Shown piece by piece: positions 45,528 through 58,109 of a DNA stretch of 64,000 nt. Source of the stretch: Gordius sp. MW1 (taxonomy: Eukaryota > Nematomorpha > Gordioida > Gordea > Gordiidae); contig OZ038531.1 in the NCBI GenBank assembly GCA_964036665.1, positions 17,546,168 through 17,610,167 on the forward strand, written 5' to 3'. The notes under the pieces were generated by a model. It saw nothing but the letters and a program-made list of their open reading frames with translations. It searched no databases and was not told the origin of the DNA. A program made the translations under genes and the position numbers. The number at the start of each line of letters is the position of its first letter. Position 1 is the first letter of the stretch.

Positions 45528-45854
45528 CATGGGCGTACGCAGGGGGGGGGCAGGGGGGGGGGCGGCTAAAAATTTTCAATACAAAAACCCTTAAAAAAAA
45601 ATTTGCCCCCCCCCTAATTAGCCAAAGGGGGGCAGCCGGACCCCCTGCCCCCCCCCCTAATGGCTGCCCCCCCCTAATTTGCCAGGGGGGGCAGGGGGTC
45701 TGGCTGCCTTCACTGCCTAATTAGGGGAGTTGCGTTTGCTCTCAGGAAAATCTGGATTTGGATAGTCGAGACCTTTTTTTTTTCTCTCAGGAAAATGTCG
45801 AGACCTTTTTTTAATCTGCCCCCCCCCCTAATTCAAAACCTGCGTACGCTCATG
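45528..45854. mobile_element. hAT-like MITE, long subfamily, right partner of a possible composite
   Basis: CATGGGCGTACGCAGG to CCTGCGTACGCTCATG. Right flank ATAATAAT (45855-45862), left flank AAGTCTTG. It has the same interior blocks as 31361 and 44413. Confidence 0.85.
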
Positions 45855-45862
45855 ATAATAAT

Positions 45863-46709
45863 GGTAAATTTCGCACACTACAGTAATTCAAATTTATTTA
45901 AAAGCATCGATCGAAGTAAATTTAAGTTAGTTATATTAAGTAACCTAGGTCAGCACTGATAATTTTTGCTTTAAACCACTATTGAAAATTCTAATTTCTG
46001 GGTTTTTAACATGTCTTATTTTAAAAGGTGCAATATTTTTGATAGTTTTTTGTCTGAAGATGGTATATACACATAACAAGTATACATTTTATCAAGTTGT
46101 CCTGAATAAAAAACTTTTAGTTTAAGTAGTTTCTTTACTTTTTTATTTATATTATTAGAGCTAGGGAATTAAAAATTTTGTAAAATCATGAGCTTTTATT
46201 ACCAATATCTATTTAAAAGACTTAATTTATACTTTACCTTTTAATCTAAAATGATTTTAAATTGTGGCTAAATCAATATGTATATATGAAATGTCATTTT
46301 TTACAGAATAGTTTAATAGCCCTCTAAATTATTTGTTGTAGGATTTTAAATGTAGATTATTTACATAATCTCAATTCAATACCTCTTATATCAGTATTTA
46401 AATTTTAAATGAAGTTTAAAAATTATAGAAATAGGCCCTTCGCGCCTAGTTGAAAGGCATAAAAGGTCATAAAAATTATCGACACATTACTTTTTACACT
46501 AAAAATAATTTAGCATTATTAAAGGTGACATAAGCAAATTATGTAAACGCGTTTTTTTAAAGGATAGCTGCATATCGAACGGTTTTGGTTAATTATTAGA
46601 TAGTTTGCCCCGGTTGCTTAATTTGCTGATCGCTACTCTTCTAGTTTATTGAATGTTGTCCCAATAGCCGATGTATTGCACTCCAATTTGTAAAATACCG
46701 ACTAATTGG
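45863..46709. other. AT-rich spacer, nothing recognised
   Basis: No open frame, repeat end or splice-supported exon was seen. Confidence 0.4.
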
Positions 46710-47785
46710 TAGTGCTGTAAACATTTTTAAAAAAATCGAACGCGTTCGCGTTTAACGTTCATTGACAAAAATCGAACGCGTTTACGTTCACGTCCGTTTT
46801 CAAAAAAGGAACGCGTTCACGTTCGTTCAAAATTTTATGATGAATTTTTTTTTAATTTAATATAAACAATTGTCTTATATTTTTTAACACGATATATTAG
46901 CCATGATAAAATAATAGGTTTATTTCGATAATATTATTTTAAATATAATATAATAGAGCGAATATAAAGATTTTTTATTTATAAAAATTTTTCCTATCAA
47001 ATAATAATTGTTTTTCAAAATTTTCGTCTGATAAGCAGGAACGCTTGGCAGTTAATACAGGATTAGCTATACTAAAAACCCGTTCCACAGGGCCAGATAA
47101 GGGATTTGAGTATTATACTTTATAAACAAATCTTTTAAAGCAGGAAATTTATTAAAAACATTTAATGTCCTTCGCTTCAAAAAATTGCGATAAGATATCA
47201 TCCTCCAATCCGCCCTCTACTTCCTCGTCAAAAATGATATTTCGGGATCACAGTTCTTTCATTATCAATTCTAGGGGTTTCAAACCCTTTTTCAATAAAA
47301 CTAAAAGTTTATTCTTTTTTAGATTTAGTAACTATTAAATTCGGTCCTTTATGAGTAATTATCATATTTTGGCCATGGCAATTCATCTGTTGATTTTGAA
47401 CATTCAGAATTTGAAGATGACGACGATATAATAATATGATTGTCCATATTAACCTATAATTGAAATATAATTAATAATATCAAATTAATAAACTTTAATC
47501 TTATCCTCTTTTGCACGTTATGGTATGTTAAAAGTATTTCAGAATAGGTAATAGGAAAAAGGAAAAACAGTTGATTTAAAAATATAAGTCTTTTTTGTTA
47601 CAAAATTCGGATTAACATCATTTTCCAAATAAATAAAAATAAAGAGGGTTTTTAAAATTGAACGAACGTTAAATTTAAACGCGTTCATCAAAAAAAGGAA
47701 CGCGTTCACGTTCAAAGTTCACAAAAAAAGTAACGCCGTTCATCAATTTTTTTTAAAAATTTGAACGCGTTCATTAACAACACTA
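46710..47785 (-). mobile_element. hAT element relic with transposase C-terminus, 8-bp TSD
   Basis: Ends TAGTGCTGTAAAC and, on the right, AACAACACTA. Flanked by CTAATTGG at 46702-46709 and 47786-47793. On the minus strand at about 47000-47180 it reads KFPALKDLFIKYNT and, after a frameshift, GPVERVFSIANPVLTAKR then LSDENFEK. That is the hAT C-terminal dimerisation region (family pattern ERVFS...KR..L....). Subterminal DNA holds repeated GAACGCGTTC palindromes near both ends, a plausible transposase-binding array. The element is truncated relative to autonomous hATs. Confidence 0.88.
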
Positions 47786-48520
47786 CTAATTGGGGAAGGG
47801 GGGTGGGAGTCTTCATTAATTGGGGGGCATTGCCGAATAAATATAAAGTTCCCAGAACAGAATTCCTTATAAGGAAGACCGGGGACTAAATAGCCATAAA
47901 AAATTTAATCGCGTTTTAAGAAACTAAAAATAATTTTTAGATTTTTTGTTGGAGCGTACTTTTAAGGTCTTTTTTTACTATAGGAAAAAAATATGAGAGA
48001 ACAAATGAATAGTTTTCTCAAAAATCAAGTTTAGAAAATCCTAAAAATGCCCGGGGCCAGTGATAGCCCTTCTCGGGGGATAGATTGACCCATAGGTTTT
48101 CACTTCTTATTAGTGTATACTCAAATTTAAAAAAAAAACTGTTTTATTATAAAAACATAGAGAATTCAAATGTAATTTGTTATATTTTACATAATACAAA
48201 GTTAAAAAATGGTCAAAATGACATTCTGTCTTAAATACCCATAAAAGACAAATTCTGCAATGGAATCATTCTTCTAATTGCTTATTAATGTATAATAATA
48301 GTCTACTTTTATACCAAATTACACTAAGTTAATATTGAACAAATTTTTGTTTTCTAAATCCTGCCATTTTTCCGAGAATAAATTTTTTTATTAGGATGGT
48401 GTAAAAAAATTACATTCACGACTAAAAAACTATAAAAACGCGCTATAACTAAACGGATGCCATTGATCCGTGTATGGAAATCGTGTTGAATTTAACGATT
48501 TGTCTTTATAAAGATGATAA

Positions 48521-51500
48521 AAACTCGGGCCTTCGGCCCTCGTGGGAAGGGGGAGAAGGGAAGGGAAGGGAAGAGGGGAAGGGAAGGGGGGACGACTCAT
48601 CTGTACTTCGTATAAATGTATCATATTTGCTATGCAATTTATGGGCGAGAAAGGTGGGAAGGGGCGAGAATGCCTATAGGGGGGTATTAAATGTCTAATG
48701 ATTAATTAATTATTTTACAAATTTTCCATTTATAGGCAAAATGTAATATAGTCAAAATGTAATATAGGCAAGGGTTAGGGTTAGATTTAGTGTTTGCATC
48801 TAGTTGCGTATTACATTAGTTTTTATGGCCTTTAGTGATTATGGGTCTAACAAACATTATATTATAAAACATCACAATGTTAAGAATTTGCAGAATAGTT
48901 GGGAGAAATTTTTTGTTGAATTTGAACAATTTTTAATTAAAAAAATCAAAAATTTGGCCAATGGTCATTTTTTCTCTATTGGTCAGTACCAACAGATACT
49001 CTATAAGTCAATGATAGCCAAAAAACGGAAAAAAAAATTTTGATGCTCACTTTGGCCAATGGTCATTTTTTTCCATTGGTCAGCAGCCAGCACACGGTAA
49101 AAGTGGATATAAATTCATAATAGTAAAAAAAGGAAAAAAAAGTTTTCGAATCACATTTTAGCCAATGGTCATTTTTTTCCATTGGTCAGCAGCCAGGACA
49201 CGGTAAAAGTGGATATAAATTCATAATAGTCAAAAAAAAAAACGTAAAAAAAGTTTTCGAATCACATTTTGGCCAATGGTCATTTTATTCCATTGGTCAG
49301 CAGCCAGCGGACGGCCAAAAAGTCATAATAGCAATGGTAGGAACAATCATAATAGTCAAAAAAAAACGAAAAAAATAATTTCGATTCACATTTTGGCCAA
49401 TGGTCATTTTTTCCATCAGTCAGGAGCCAGCGGACGGCCAAAAAGTCATAATAGCAATGGTAGTAACAGGAACAATCATAATAGTCAAAAAAAAACGAAA
49501 AAATAAACTCGGATTCACATTTTGGCCAATGGTCATTTTTTCATTGGTCAGCAGCCAGCGGACGGCTAAAAAGTCTTATTATCAATGATAGTAACAAGAA
49601 CAATCATAAGAGTCAAAAAAACGGGATTCTAACCCAAAAACTAGTTAAATTGAATAGCAATTAAAAGTAAACAACTTTTATTTATGTTTATTATATAATA
49701 AAATGAAACAATAATAGAACAAGCGGACGGCCAAAAAGTCATATTATCAATGGTAGTAACAGGAAAAATATATTAATTTAATTTAAAAAATAAAAAAAAA
49801 TTTTGCCCTCTCCGGGAATCGAACCAGCAATTCAGAACGTTCGCCGGGGTTCGAACCCACATTAATAGAGGCATAGGCTTTTGTAGGGGCACAGGGACCC
49901 ATATCAGTAGAGGCATAGGCCCTTGTAGTGGAGGGCATAGGGTAATTATAGCAATTAATATCAATGTTACCCAATTCAAAAACGAATAGATATACTTATG
50001 CATTAATTTAACGTAGCAATTAAAACCCGACCCCGCCCGAAAGCGAGGGAGATAGAGATGAGGGGTAAGGCACCTCTTATGCATTAATTTAAAAAATAAC
50101 ACAGCGAGGGAGATAGAGATGAGGGGTGGGGCACCTCTTTCTCATGCATTAATTTAAAAAATCGATAACCTAATATACCCAATGCAAATAGATAGGGAGG
50201 GTAACGGACAACGGACGGACAACCAAAAACGAGCCCATAAATTGCATAGCAATTAATAATAACAAAAACTCGGGCCTTCGGCCCTCGTGGGAAGGGGGAG
50301 AAGGGAAGGGAAGAGGGGAAGGGAAGAGGGGAAGGGAAGGGGGGACGACTCATCTGTACTTCGTATAAATGTATCATATTTGCTATGCAATTTATGGGCG
50401 AGAAAGGTGGGAAGGGGCGAGAATGCCTATAGGGGGGTATTAAATGCCTAATGATTAATTAATTATTTATACAAATTTTCCATTATAGGCAAAATGTAAT
50501 AAAGGCAAAATGTAATATAGGCAAGGGTTAGGGTTAGATTTAGTGTTTGCATCTAGTTGCGTATTACATTAGTTTTTATAGCATTTAGTGATTATGGGTC
50601 TAACAAACATTATATTATAAAACAACACAATGTTAAGAATTTGCAGAATTGTTGGGAGAAATTTTTTGTTGAATTTGAACAATTTTTAATTAAAAAAATC
50701 AAAAATTTGGCCAATGGTCACTTTTCCTCTATTGGTCAGTACCAACAGATACTCTATAAGTCAATGATAGCCAAAAAAACGGAAAAAAGAATTTTGATGC
50801 TCACTTTGGCCAATGGTCATTTTTTTCCATTGGTCAGCAGCCAGCACACGGTAAAAGTGGATATAAATTCATAAGAGTAAAAAAAACGAAAAAAAAATTT
50901 TCGAATCACATTTTGGCCAATGGTCATTTTTTTCCATTGGTCAGCAGCCAGGACACGATAAAAGTGGATATAAATTCATAATAGTCAAAAAAAAAACGAA
51001 AAAAAAGTTTTCGAATCACATTTTGGCCAATGGTCATTTTATTCCATTGGTCAGCAGCCAGCGGACCGCCAAAAAGTCATAATAACAATGGTAGGAACAG
51101 GAACAATCATAATAGTCAAAAAAAACGAAAAAAATAATTTCGATTCACATTTTGGCCAATGGTCATTTTTTCCATCGGTCAGGAGCCAGCGGACGGCCAA
51201 AAAGTCATAATAGCAATGGTAGTAACAGGAACAATCATAATAGTCAAAAAAAACGAAAAAATAAACTCGGATTCACATTTTGGCCAATGGTCATTTTTTT
51301 CATTGGTCAGCAGCCAACGGACGGCCAAAAAGTCTTATTATCAATGATAGTAACAAGAACAATCATAAGAGTCAAAAAAACTCCGGGATTCTAACCCAAA
51401 AACTAGTTAAATTGCATAGCAATTAAAAGTAAACAACTTTTATTTATGTTTATTATATAACATTGGTCAGCAGCCAGCGGACGGCCAAAAAGTCATAATA

Positions 51501-52760
51501 GCAATGGTAGAAACAGGAACAATCATAATAGTCAAAAAAAACGAAAAAAATAATTTCGATTCACATTTTGGCCAATGGTCATTTTTTTCATTGGTCAGCA
51601 GCCAGCGGACGGCCAAAAATTCTTATTATCAATGATAGTAACAAGAACAATCATAAGAGTCAAAAAAAACTCCGGGATTCTAACCCCAAAACTAGTTAAA
51701 TTGCATAGCAATTAAAAAGTAAACAACTTTTATTATGTTTATTATATAACTAGTTAAATTGCATAGCATTAAACGTAAACAACTTTTATCTATGTTTATT
51801 ATATAACAAAAACTAGTTAAATTGCATAGCAATTAAAAGTAAACAACTTTTATTTATGTTTATTATATAACTAGTTAAATTGCATAGCAATTAAAAGTAA
51901 ACAACTTTTATTTATGTTTATTATATAATAGATAATTTAACAAATCTTATATATAACACACCGAGGGAGATAGAGATGAGGGGTGGGGCACCTCTTATGC
52001 ATTAATTTAAAAAATAACACAGCGAGGGAGATAGAGATGAGGGGTGGGGCACCTCTTTCTCATGCATCAATTTAAAAAAGCGATAGGGAGGGTAACGGAC
52101 AACGGACGGACACCAAAAAACGAGCCCATAAATTGCATGGCAATTAATAAACATAAATAATCCTCATGCTTTAGTTAATGATTTTTAAAGTCTACTTTTA
52201 TATAGTCATGACCAACCCAACTTTACTAAAGCAAAGAGAGTTTGCATTGACAAAGTTAAAATCACATTTTGGCCAATGGTCATTTTTTTCATTGGTCAGC
52301 AGCCAGCGGACGGCCAAAAATTCTTATTATCAATGATAGTAACAAGAACAATCATAAGAGTCAAAAAAAACTCCGGGATTCTAACCCCAAAACTAGTTAA
52401 ATTGCATAGCAATTAAAAAGTAAACAACTTTTATTTATGTTTACTATATAACTAGTTAAATTGCATAGCATTAAAAGTAAACAACTTTTATCTATGTTTA
52501 TTATATAATAGATAATTTAACAAATCTTATATATAACACACCGAGGGAGATAGAGATGAGGGGTGGGGCACCTCTTATGCATTAATTTAAAAAATAACAC
52601 AGCGAGGGAGATAGAGATGAGGGGTGGGGCACCTCTTTCTCATGCATTAATTTAAAAAATCGATAACCTAATATACCCAATGCAAATAGATAGGGAGGGT
52701 AACGGACAACGGACGGACAACCAAAAAACGAGCCCATAAATTGCATAGTAATTAATAAAT
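48521..52760 (+). repeat. Complex satellite with hairpin units and higher-order duplication
   Basis: Basic units of about 100-130 bp start TTTTGGCCAATGGTCATT and contain CCAATGG...CCATTGG, a 7-bp inverted pair. About 14 units are seen, near 48950-49600, 50700-51400, 51560 and 52265. A block of about 1.18 kb (from AAAACTCGGGCCTTCGGCCC) occurs at 48521-49697 and again at about 50263-51459. Two more modules repeat: AACTAGTTAAATTGCATAGC, with five or more copies at 51.4-52.5 kb, and GCGAGGGAGATAGAGATGAG, near 50040, 50105, 51960, 52020, 52545 and 52605. Open frames here follow the repeat period and are not taken as genes. Confidence 0.9.
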
Positions 52761-53289
52761 GGCTGGCACTAGCCCCTCTCCGCTTATCCCAAACCCTTTT
52801 TATTTAAAAAATATTTGAACATGTTATATTGCAAATAAAAATTTAAACACTAGACGATATAAAAATATCCTTTTATAAGATAGAACTTAAATTATTCTAA
52901 AATATATAACCTAAAAAATTTTATGTACAAAATATTGTCAGGGCTATTAATAGCTCCAAATAAGTTTTTCCCTTAATTTTTTCAAATTAAATTTTTTACT
53001 TATACCTTGTGACAAAATACACATGTGGTTTAAATTTTATTGTTCATTATTTCTTAAATATTTGTAAAGCTAAAAGTAACCCTGGTCTCCCCTAACTAGG
53101 CAATCCCTCGTCTATATTTTTGCGACAACGATTTTTAGGATAAGAATAACGGAGAAAATAATAAAAATAAAAGGTTATCAAAAATGTGTCTTTTTCTTCT
53201 CTGTCTTTTTCCCTCGTGTAAAATCTCGACAGGCAGTTGTCACCAAAATTTTTGTGTCCACTTTTGTCCTCATGCCTTATGCTTGTCAA
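52761..53289. other. Spacer without supported gene
   Basis: AT-rich. Short frames only. Confidence 0.35.
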
Positions 53290-53450
53290 CATCCACACCA
53301 AACCAGTTGCCAGGCTTCTTTGATAATCGCTTATCATCCTGCCTCAAGGCCTTTGATCGTCTTACGTCTAACATGAATCCTGTCCACCATATGTGGACAT
53401 CGATTGTAAAATACGGAACATAAATATAATATAAATTCACTAGTAAAGGT
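53290..53450 (-). other. Possible protein-coding fragment, unknown family
   Basis: On the minus strand an open stretch without its own start reads VPYFTIDVHIWWTGFMLDV, then RRSKALRQDDKRLSKKPGNW and FGVDVDKHKA with a stop. The composition (Trp, Asp, Lys) looks protein-like rather than random AT-rich DNA. I do not recognise the family. It could be a terminal exon or a transposon fragment. Confidence 0.3.
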
Positions 53451-54121
53451 ATCTCTGCAGTGTGGAGATAAGATAATGGGTGTAATACCTATAATTGATG
53501 TTTGAAAAATATAAGCAATTTCAATTTTTGTTCCTTAAAATAAGATCCTCGTTAACGCATTAAAATAGACGACCCCCTTATAGAACTAAAATTTCCAAAA
53601 ATAGCCTTTAAAAATAAATTAAGCGCCATTTAATGAAAGCCATATTTTAAATATAGTATACACAGGAATGTTTAACAGATTTTTCATTTAAAATATCTGC
53701 TATAAATAACATTCAAAACAGGCAAAGCTTATCTCAAATTTATGTATATTATACATTAGGCCCAAGTTTATACTTTTATAAAATCCTTAAAGATGCTTCA
53801 AGTATAGAACTAAAATCATGCATTTTATTCAATTATTCAATAGTAGGTATAAAGATAATATGTAATATAATGGATTTAGGTTGTAACGAAGGTCAAGCGG
53901 TGTATGTGAATAATATAATAATTTTGGAGCAAATAAATAATTGTGAATATATAAAAGTTCTGCATTCTATAAATTTTCAAAATATATACACGTGTAATAA
54001 ATGGAATAAATAATTTAAAAGCCAAAAAGCATTTATATTTAATGTAAAAACATTTTAAATCGAAGAACGGATTTTTGTACAAAGCAAAGATTCAGGGTTT
54101 TAAACCCAATTTTGAGATAGG

Positions 54122-56616
54122 CTATTTCTTGCGACACGCTGCAAACGTAATTCCACCACAGGAGATGGTCAAAATGACAAACAGAATCGCCTACAATGGT
54201 AAATAAAATTATTAATTTGACTGATTTTTAAAATTAAATTAAAAGAAAATTTTCGCAATTTAATGTATTACAATGCATGACGATTTCGATGAAATTGTAG
54301 GACGATATGCAATATTATGAAATTTTTTTTTATCATGAGTTCAATTTAAGCAAGGTTCGGGACACAAAAAGGTCAATTCGCGACAAAAGAGCAGAATAGC
54401 TGGTAAAAAAATCAAAAAATTTAGGGGAATTGGCTTACAACTATGACCAAGACCAAAGTTATGGTCATTTTCATATTTCTGAACCACATGTGCCTAGAGA
54501 CTTGCCTCGAAGTTGTCCTAAATGTCACAGCCTAAAATCAATGCAATAATTACAGAAATTTAGAAACAAAATAAAAAATTAATATACAATGTCCAAGATA
54601 AAAGTTTTGATTGTCTTCTTACATTATCATTGAGCGATTGGGTTTTGTCCACAAGTAAGTCCAACTTTTCACCACGATTGGCTATGTTATCTAAAATTCA
54701 AAATTAAATACATCCTGTTAAGCTATATTAAAGCTGAATAATGCGTCATGCTAAAAAGATGATAAATTTTGTAATAATTTTATCATATATGGCTAATAGC
54801 ATACAGCGCAACACCTTTTATATTAAATAAGAAAATATCTATTTTAATCGCAAAAATTGATAAAACTCTACAACACATTATTAACGTAAGAGCTTTCCTT
54901 GCTGGTATCTTGGGGTGTTTCATCGCAAAGTTACCTAAAACTAGGTTCTATGCCCCACTCACGGGCGTAACCAGCATTGGAATTTGAGGGGGTAATAATG
55001 ATTTCGGTAGGGGCAAAATGATCCTTTTTTGAAATTTGAGCAATAATTTTAAAAAATTTACAAATTTTTGGATTTATAGGAGGGCAGCCACCCATCCCTG
55101 ACCCCCCCCCCCCCTTCTGTGCATCCATCTAAACTATCAGATTGTGGGTGGGTGTATCCATTTATCTTCTAAAATAATGAAGAAATTGCTTTAATAAGTG
55201 AGCTAAAAGCTGGTTAAAGGCTCTGGTTGTCTGATGTGTTTCCAACAATACAAGATAATGCAATTCTTCACCTAGGTTGTGCATTTAAAGATAATTTTTC
55301 TTTAAATTCGCTATTTTCTACACTTTCATCATTCTCCTCAAAATTCCAAACCCGACAACCCTAAAACTTTAACCTGAGATGGCCAATTTTTTTTAATTTT
55401 CTCTCCCTATGGTGACACGTGTGGGATTATAAATTGAGTGTAAAATTTAGATTTGCACAGTCCAAAGGGGTAAGTTAAGTAAGATGTAATAAGGCAATAA
55501 CTTTAAAGTTGTGGCTTATCAACAATGAAAAGAACATTTGAACACACAATGCATTTTAAAATGTAAATACCTAGCCACACAAGCATGAGGCAAAAATGTA
55601 TAAAAATTTTAAAAATTTACCACATTAATAAAATATTAAATTGTTCACATGTTTAATAATATCATTCACAGCTTAAATTTAATGCTAGTCATATTTACAA
55701 ACTAGAAAAGTCAAAATAAAACTGATAAAACAGGAATATAAAAATTAATCTAGTAGTGTAATATGTTCCTAAAATAATATTAATGAATTTGTACACAATT
55801 AGGAAAAGAAATTTAAACATGTTAGTAAAACTTATAGGGCCTTACATCAAACATTATAATTTTAATGAAGATCATTCAATCAATTTTTTGAGCCCATTTC
55901 ATTACTTAGTCAATTTTAAAGCAATAAATATTTGTGCCATATATGTATATATTGTTGAAAACAAGGATTTAAATTCAATAATAATCAAAATAAAGAATAA
56001 TTTACAAATTATAAGGGCCCTATAATGGAAAATGATTGTTACCTATATTTTGTATCATAATGTCTTTTACTTCATCAATTTGTTTTCGAACAGCAGATGT
56101 TTTATCCAATGAAGGATTAGAAAATTCCAATATTTTGTTTCTTAAATATGGTCCCATAACATTATTTAAAGAAAATGGTACAGTTAAAGATAAAGGCACT
56201 TGTTGATCTGGATAAGTTTGTAATAACCTAAATATTTATAATACAAAACTTTATAATATATAAAATGATATAATTTATTTGAATATTATCATATTAAGAT
56301 ATGATTTAATTACATTTGTTTAACTTCTGATAAAAATGAAAATGCAAGGGATCTGTCATAGTTGTTGTCAGTAATGCAGAGATATATATAACCATTTTCT
56401 GATGTGTCATTTATACAGTGGAAGTAATAGCTAAATAATATGCTAGAAACAAAGAAAAATAAGGTACTCCTGATGGTGGAATGATATTTTATCATCTGAT
56501 GGTTTGAGTTTGCTAATTAATATCTGCTCAGTTACTTCTACAAAATTTCCTGAAACCTGTGAATGCTTTGCTAATATAACTAGCCCCTTAGCTATCGCGA
56601 CATATAAAATCGGCAT
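54122..56616 (-). CDS. Vamp7: VAMP7-type longin R-SNARE
   Basis: Six exons in transcript order: 56616-56468, 56442-56314, 56227-56043, 54690-54623, 54531-54439, 54190-54122. They total 693 nt, or 230 residues (human VAMP7 has 220), with all phases consistent. VAMP7 is a vesicle R-SNARE for late endosome, lysosome and exocytic fusion. Its N-terminal longin domain folds back to inhibit the SNARE helix and binds sorting factors. Visible features are the longin domain (MPILYVAIAKGLVILAKHS, GNFVEVTEQIL, YIYLCITDNNYDRSLAFSFL), the SNARE motif from about residue 135, with the zero-layer arginine R160 in NIANRGEKL, and a C-terminal membrane anchor at about 200-220 (MTITLVLVIVAILFVILTI), ending CRKK. 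The first intron is only 25 nt (56467-56443). Confidence 0.93.
54960..55125. mobile_element. hAT-like MITE in a VAMP7 intron, right end eroded
   Basis: CACGGGCGTAACCAGCATTG on the left, the shared body, then a C run and CTTCTGTGCATCCAT. No target duplication visible. It lies in the 1352-nt intron between VAMP7 exons 3 and 4. Confidence 0.7.
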
Positions 56617-57905
56617 ATTAAATTAAGTTGTTTAATAATAGCATATGACAATTGTGTAATTTGGGTGTCGTAAAGTTACAAATATCATGGCTTAATCATG
56701 TGATGCGATGCGACCACCTTTTACCGACGTATCACCATTTGCCTCCGATAATATACTGGGTGTAGGTCTGTATTATAAATCATAATTCTGTACATTAACG
56801 ACTAATTTGAAGTTAATTCCAGGGTATAAGCTAGGTTAAAGGTCGGGACATTAAGGATTAGCTTAAGTTTAAAGCCTTCGACGTTATACATGCGCAAAAT
56901 TGTAACAAACTAACAGCAATCGGCATAATACAAATTTACTCTTTGTTTATAGCATATATGATGACTAATTAAAACAGCGGAATAAATTTAATCGGTCTTA
57001 ACTCTAGCTTTTATTGACACACTAAGTACCAACCAATATCACCGAAAGAGAACAAAATATAAACCGATAAATAAAAAAGAATCTTGTGCATTTTTGGGGC
57101 AAGTATTCTACTAAACTTTATACCTTGTTTGAAAAACACACGGAATTTTATTACTTATCAGATACACTCGTGGGAGAACGTTGGAAGCAGGAAGAATAAA
57201 ATATCTTTAATAAAGTTAATCTCCCAATGTTACGACAAGTTTATCCTTAATTTTATGAGTTGACGCTTTTGATTCGGGATTTGTAGGTGTCCTACCCAAT
57301 GTATTAAAACCTGTAGCCCAAGCTTCATGTAAATTAAGTGATTCCGAAAAATGTTACTCAAAAATTTATCGGTAAGACAAAGCTATCGTTTTTGGTATAA
57401 ATAAGCTTAACCAATATCTTCGCGGCTGGTATCACAAACCGGTGTAACAATTATTAGTGATGCGGAAAAACCGAGAAAATTCTTGGGACAAAAATTTAAA
57501 AAACTGACCCGAGATCGAGATGAGAATTTTAATGTCGAGACAAGACAAGACGAGACGAGAAGATACGAGATTTTTTCGGCGAGATCTAAGCATTTTTTGG
57601 ATCATTAGATATTATAAAATTATTGTGTATTCTAATTTGCATGATTAACATTTAAGATATACGAATCAATATGATAGGAATATATTTCATAATAAATTAA
57701 CACCTAAGTGTAGTAAATATGATAGATTTTTGCAAAAAGTTAAATATTTGGCATTTACCGTTCATCATAAGTATGGATGGCCCTTAGAATATTTAATAAT
57801 ATATTTATCAGATATTTGAAGACATTCTTGGTATCCCGTCCCATCCAATTAAAAAGGAAATGTGCAAGGGACCGTGCGGAGGAACTTAAATTATTTGCTT
57901 CACCG
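56617..57905. other. VAMP7 upstream region
   Basis: No gene seen. A GA-rich reiteration (GACAAGACGAGACGAGA) occurs at about 57530-57600. It may belong to a decayed mobile element starting near TAGTGATGCGGAAAAACC at 57458, but I found no matching opposite end. Confidence 0.4.
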
Positions 57906-58035
57906 CCACACTCTGTCCAGCACACTGGTGGAGGATAAGGGATGATAAATCATAGCTTTTGAAAGAAAACGCTCTTTCCCTCTCCTAACTTCGCATGCAA
58001 CTTACTCCAACCTTATTTGTGTTTTGCCACTCTTA
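57906..58035 (+). repeat. Left arm of an inverted repeat around the DIRS-like element
   Basis: Shares, inverted, AATCATAGCTTTT, CCCTCTCC and GCATGC in the same order with 60786-60920. Sequence relatives (CACTCTGT..CACACTxGTGG) also occur in the foldback at 18.6 kb. Confidence 0.6.
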
Positions 58036-58109
58036 CATTTTTTTTAAGTTTATTGTTAAAAATCCGTTGACAGTAAGATAATATAAATACATGAAATATA
58101 AAAAACAAA

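Noticed and set aside
48770..48795. GGGTTAGGGTTAG, telomere-like
   Set aside because: Only two units, repeated once in the duplicated block near 50521; not a telomeric array.
49805..49862. GGGAATCGAACC and GGGGTTCGAACCC motifs
   Set aside because: B-box-like pieces in the satellite without a complete tRNA fold.
48804..51394. Long frames in the satellite
   Set aside because: They repeat with the unit length, change frame between copies and have no start or splice context.
55783..56025. 80-aa plus-strand ORF in a VAMP7 intron
   Set aside because: AT-driven Ile/Asn/Lys composition, no homology, antisense to an intron.
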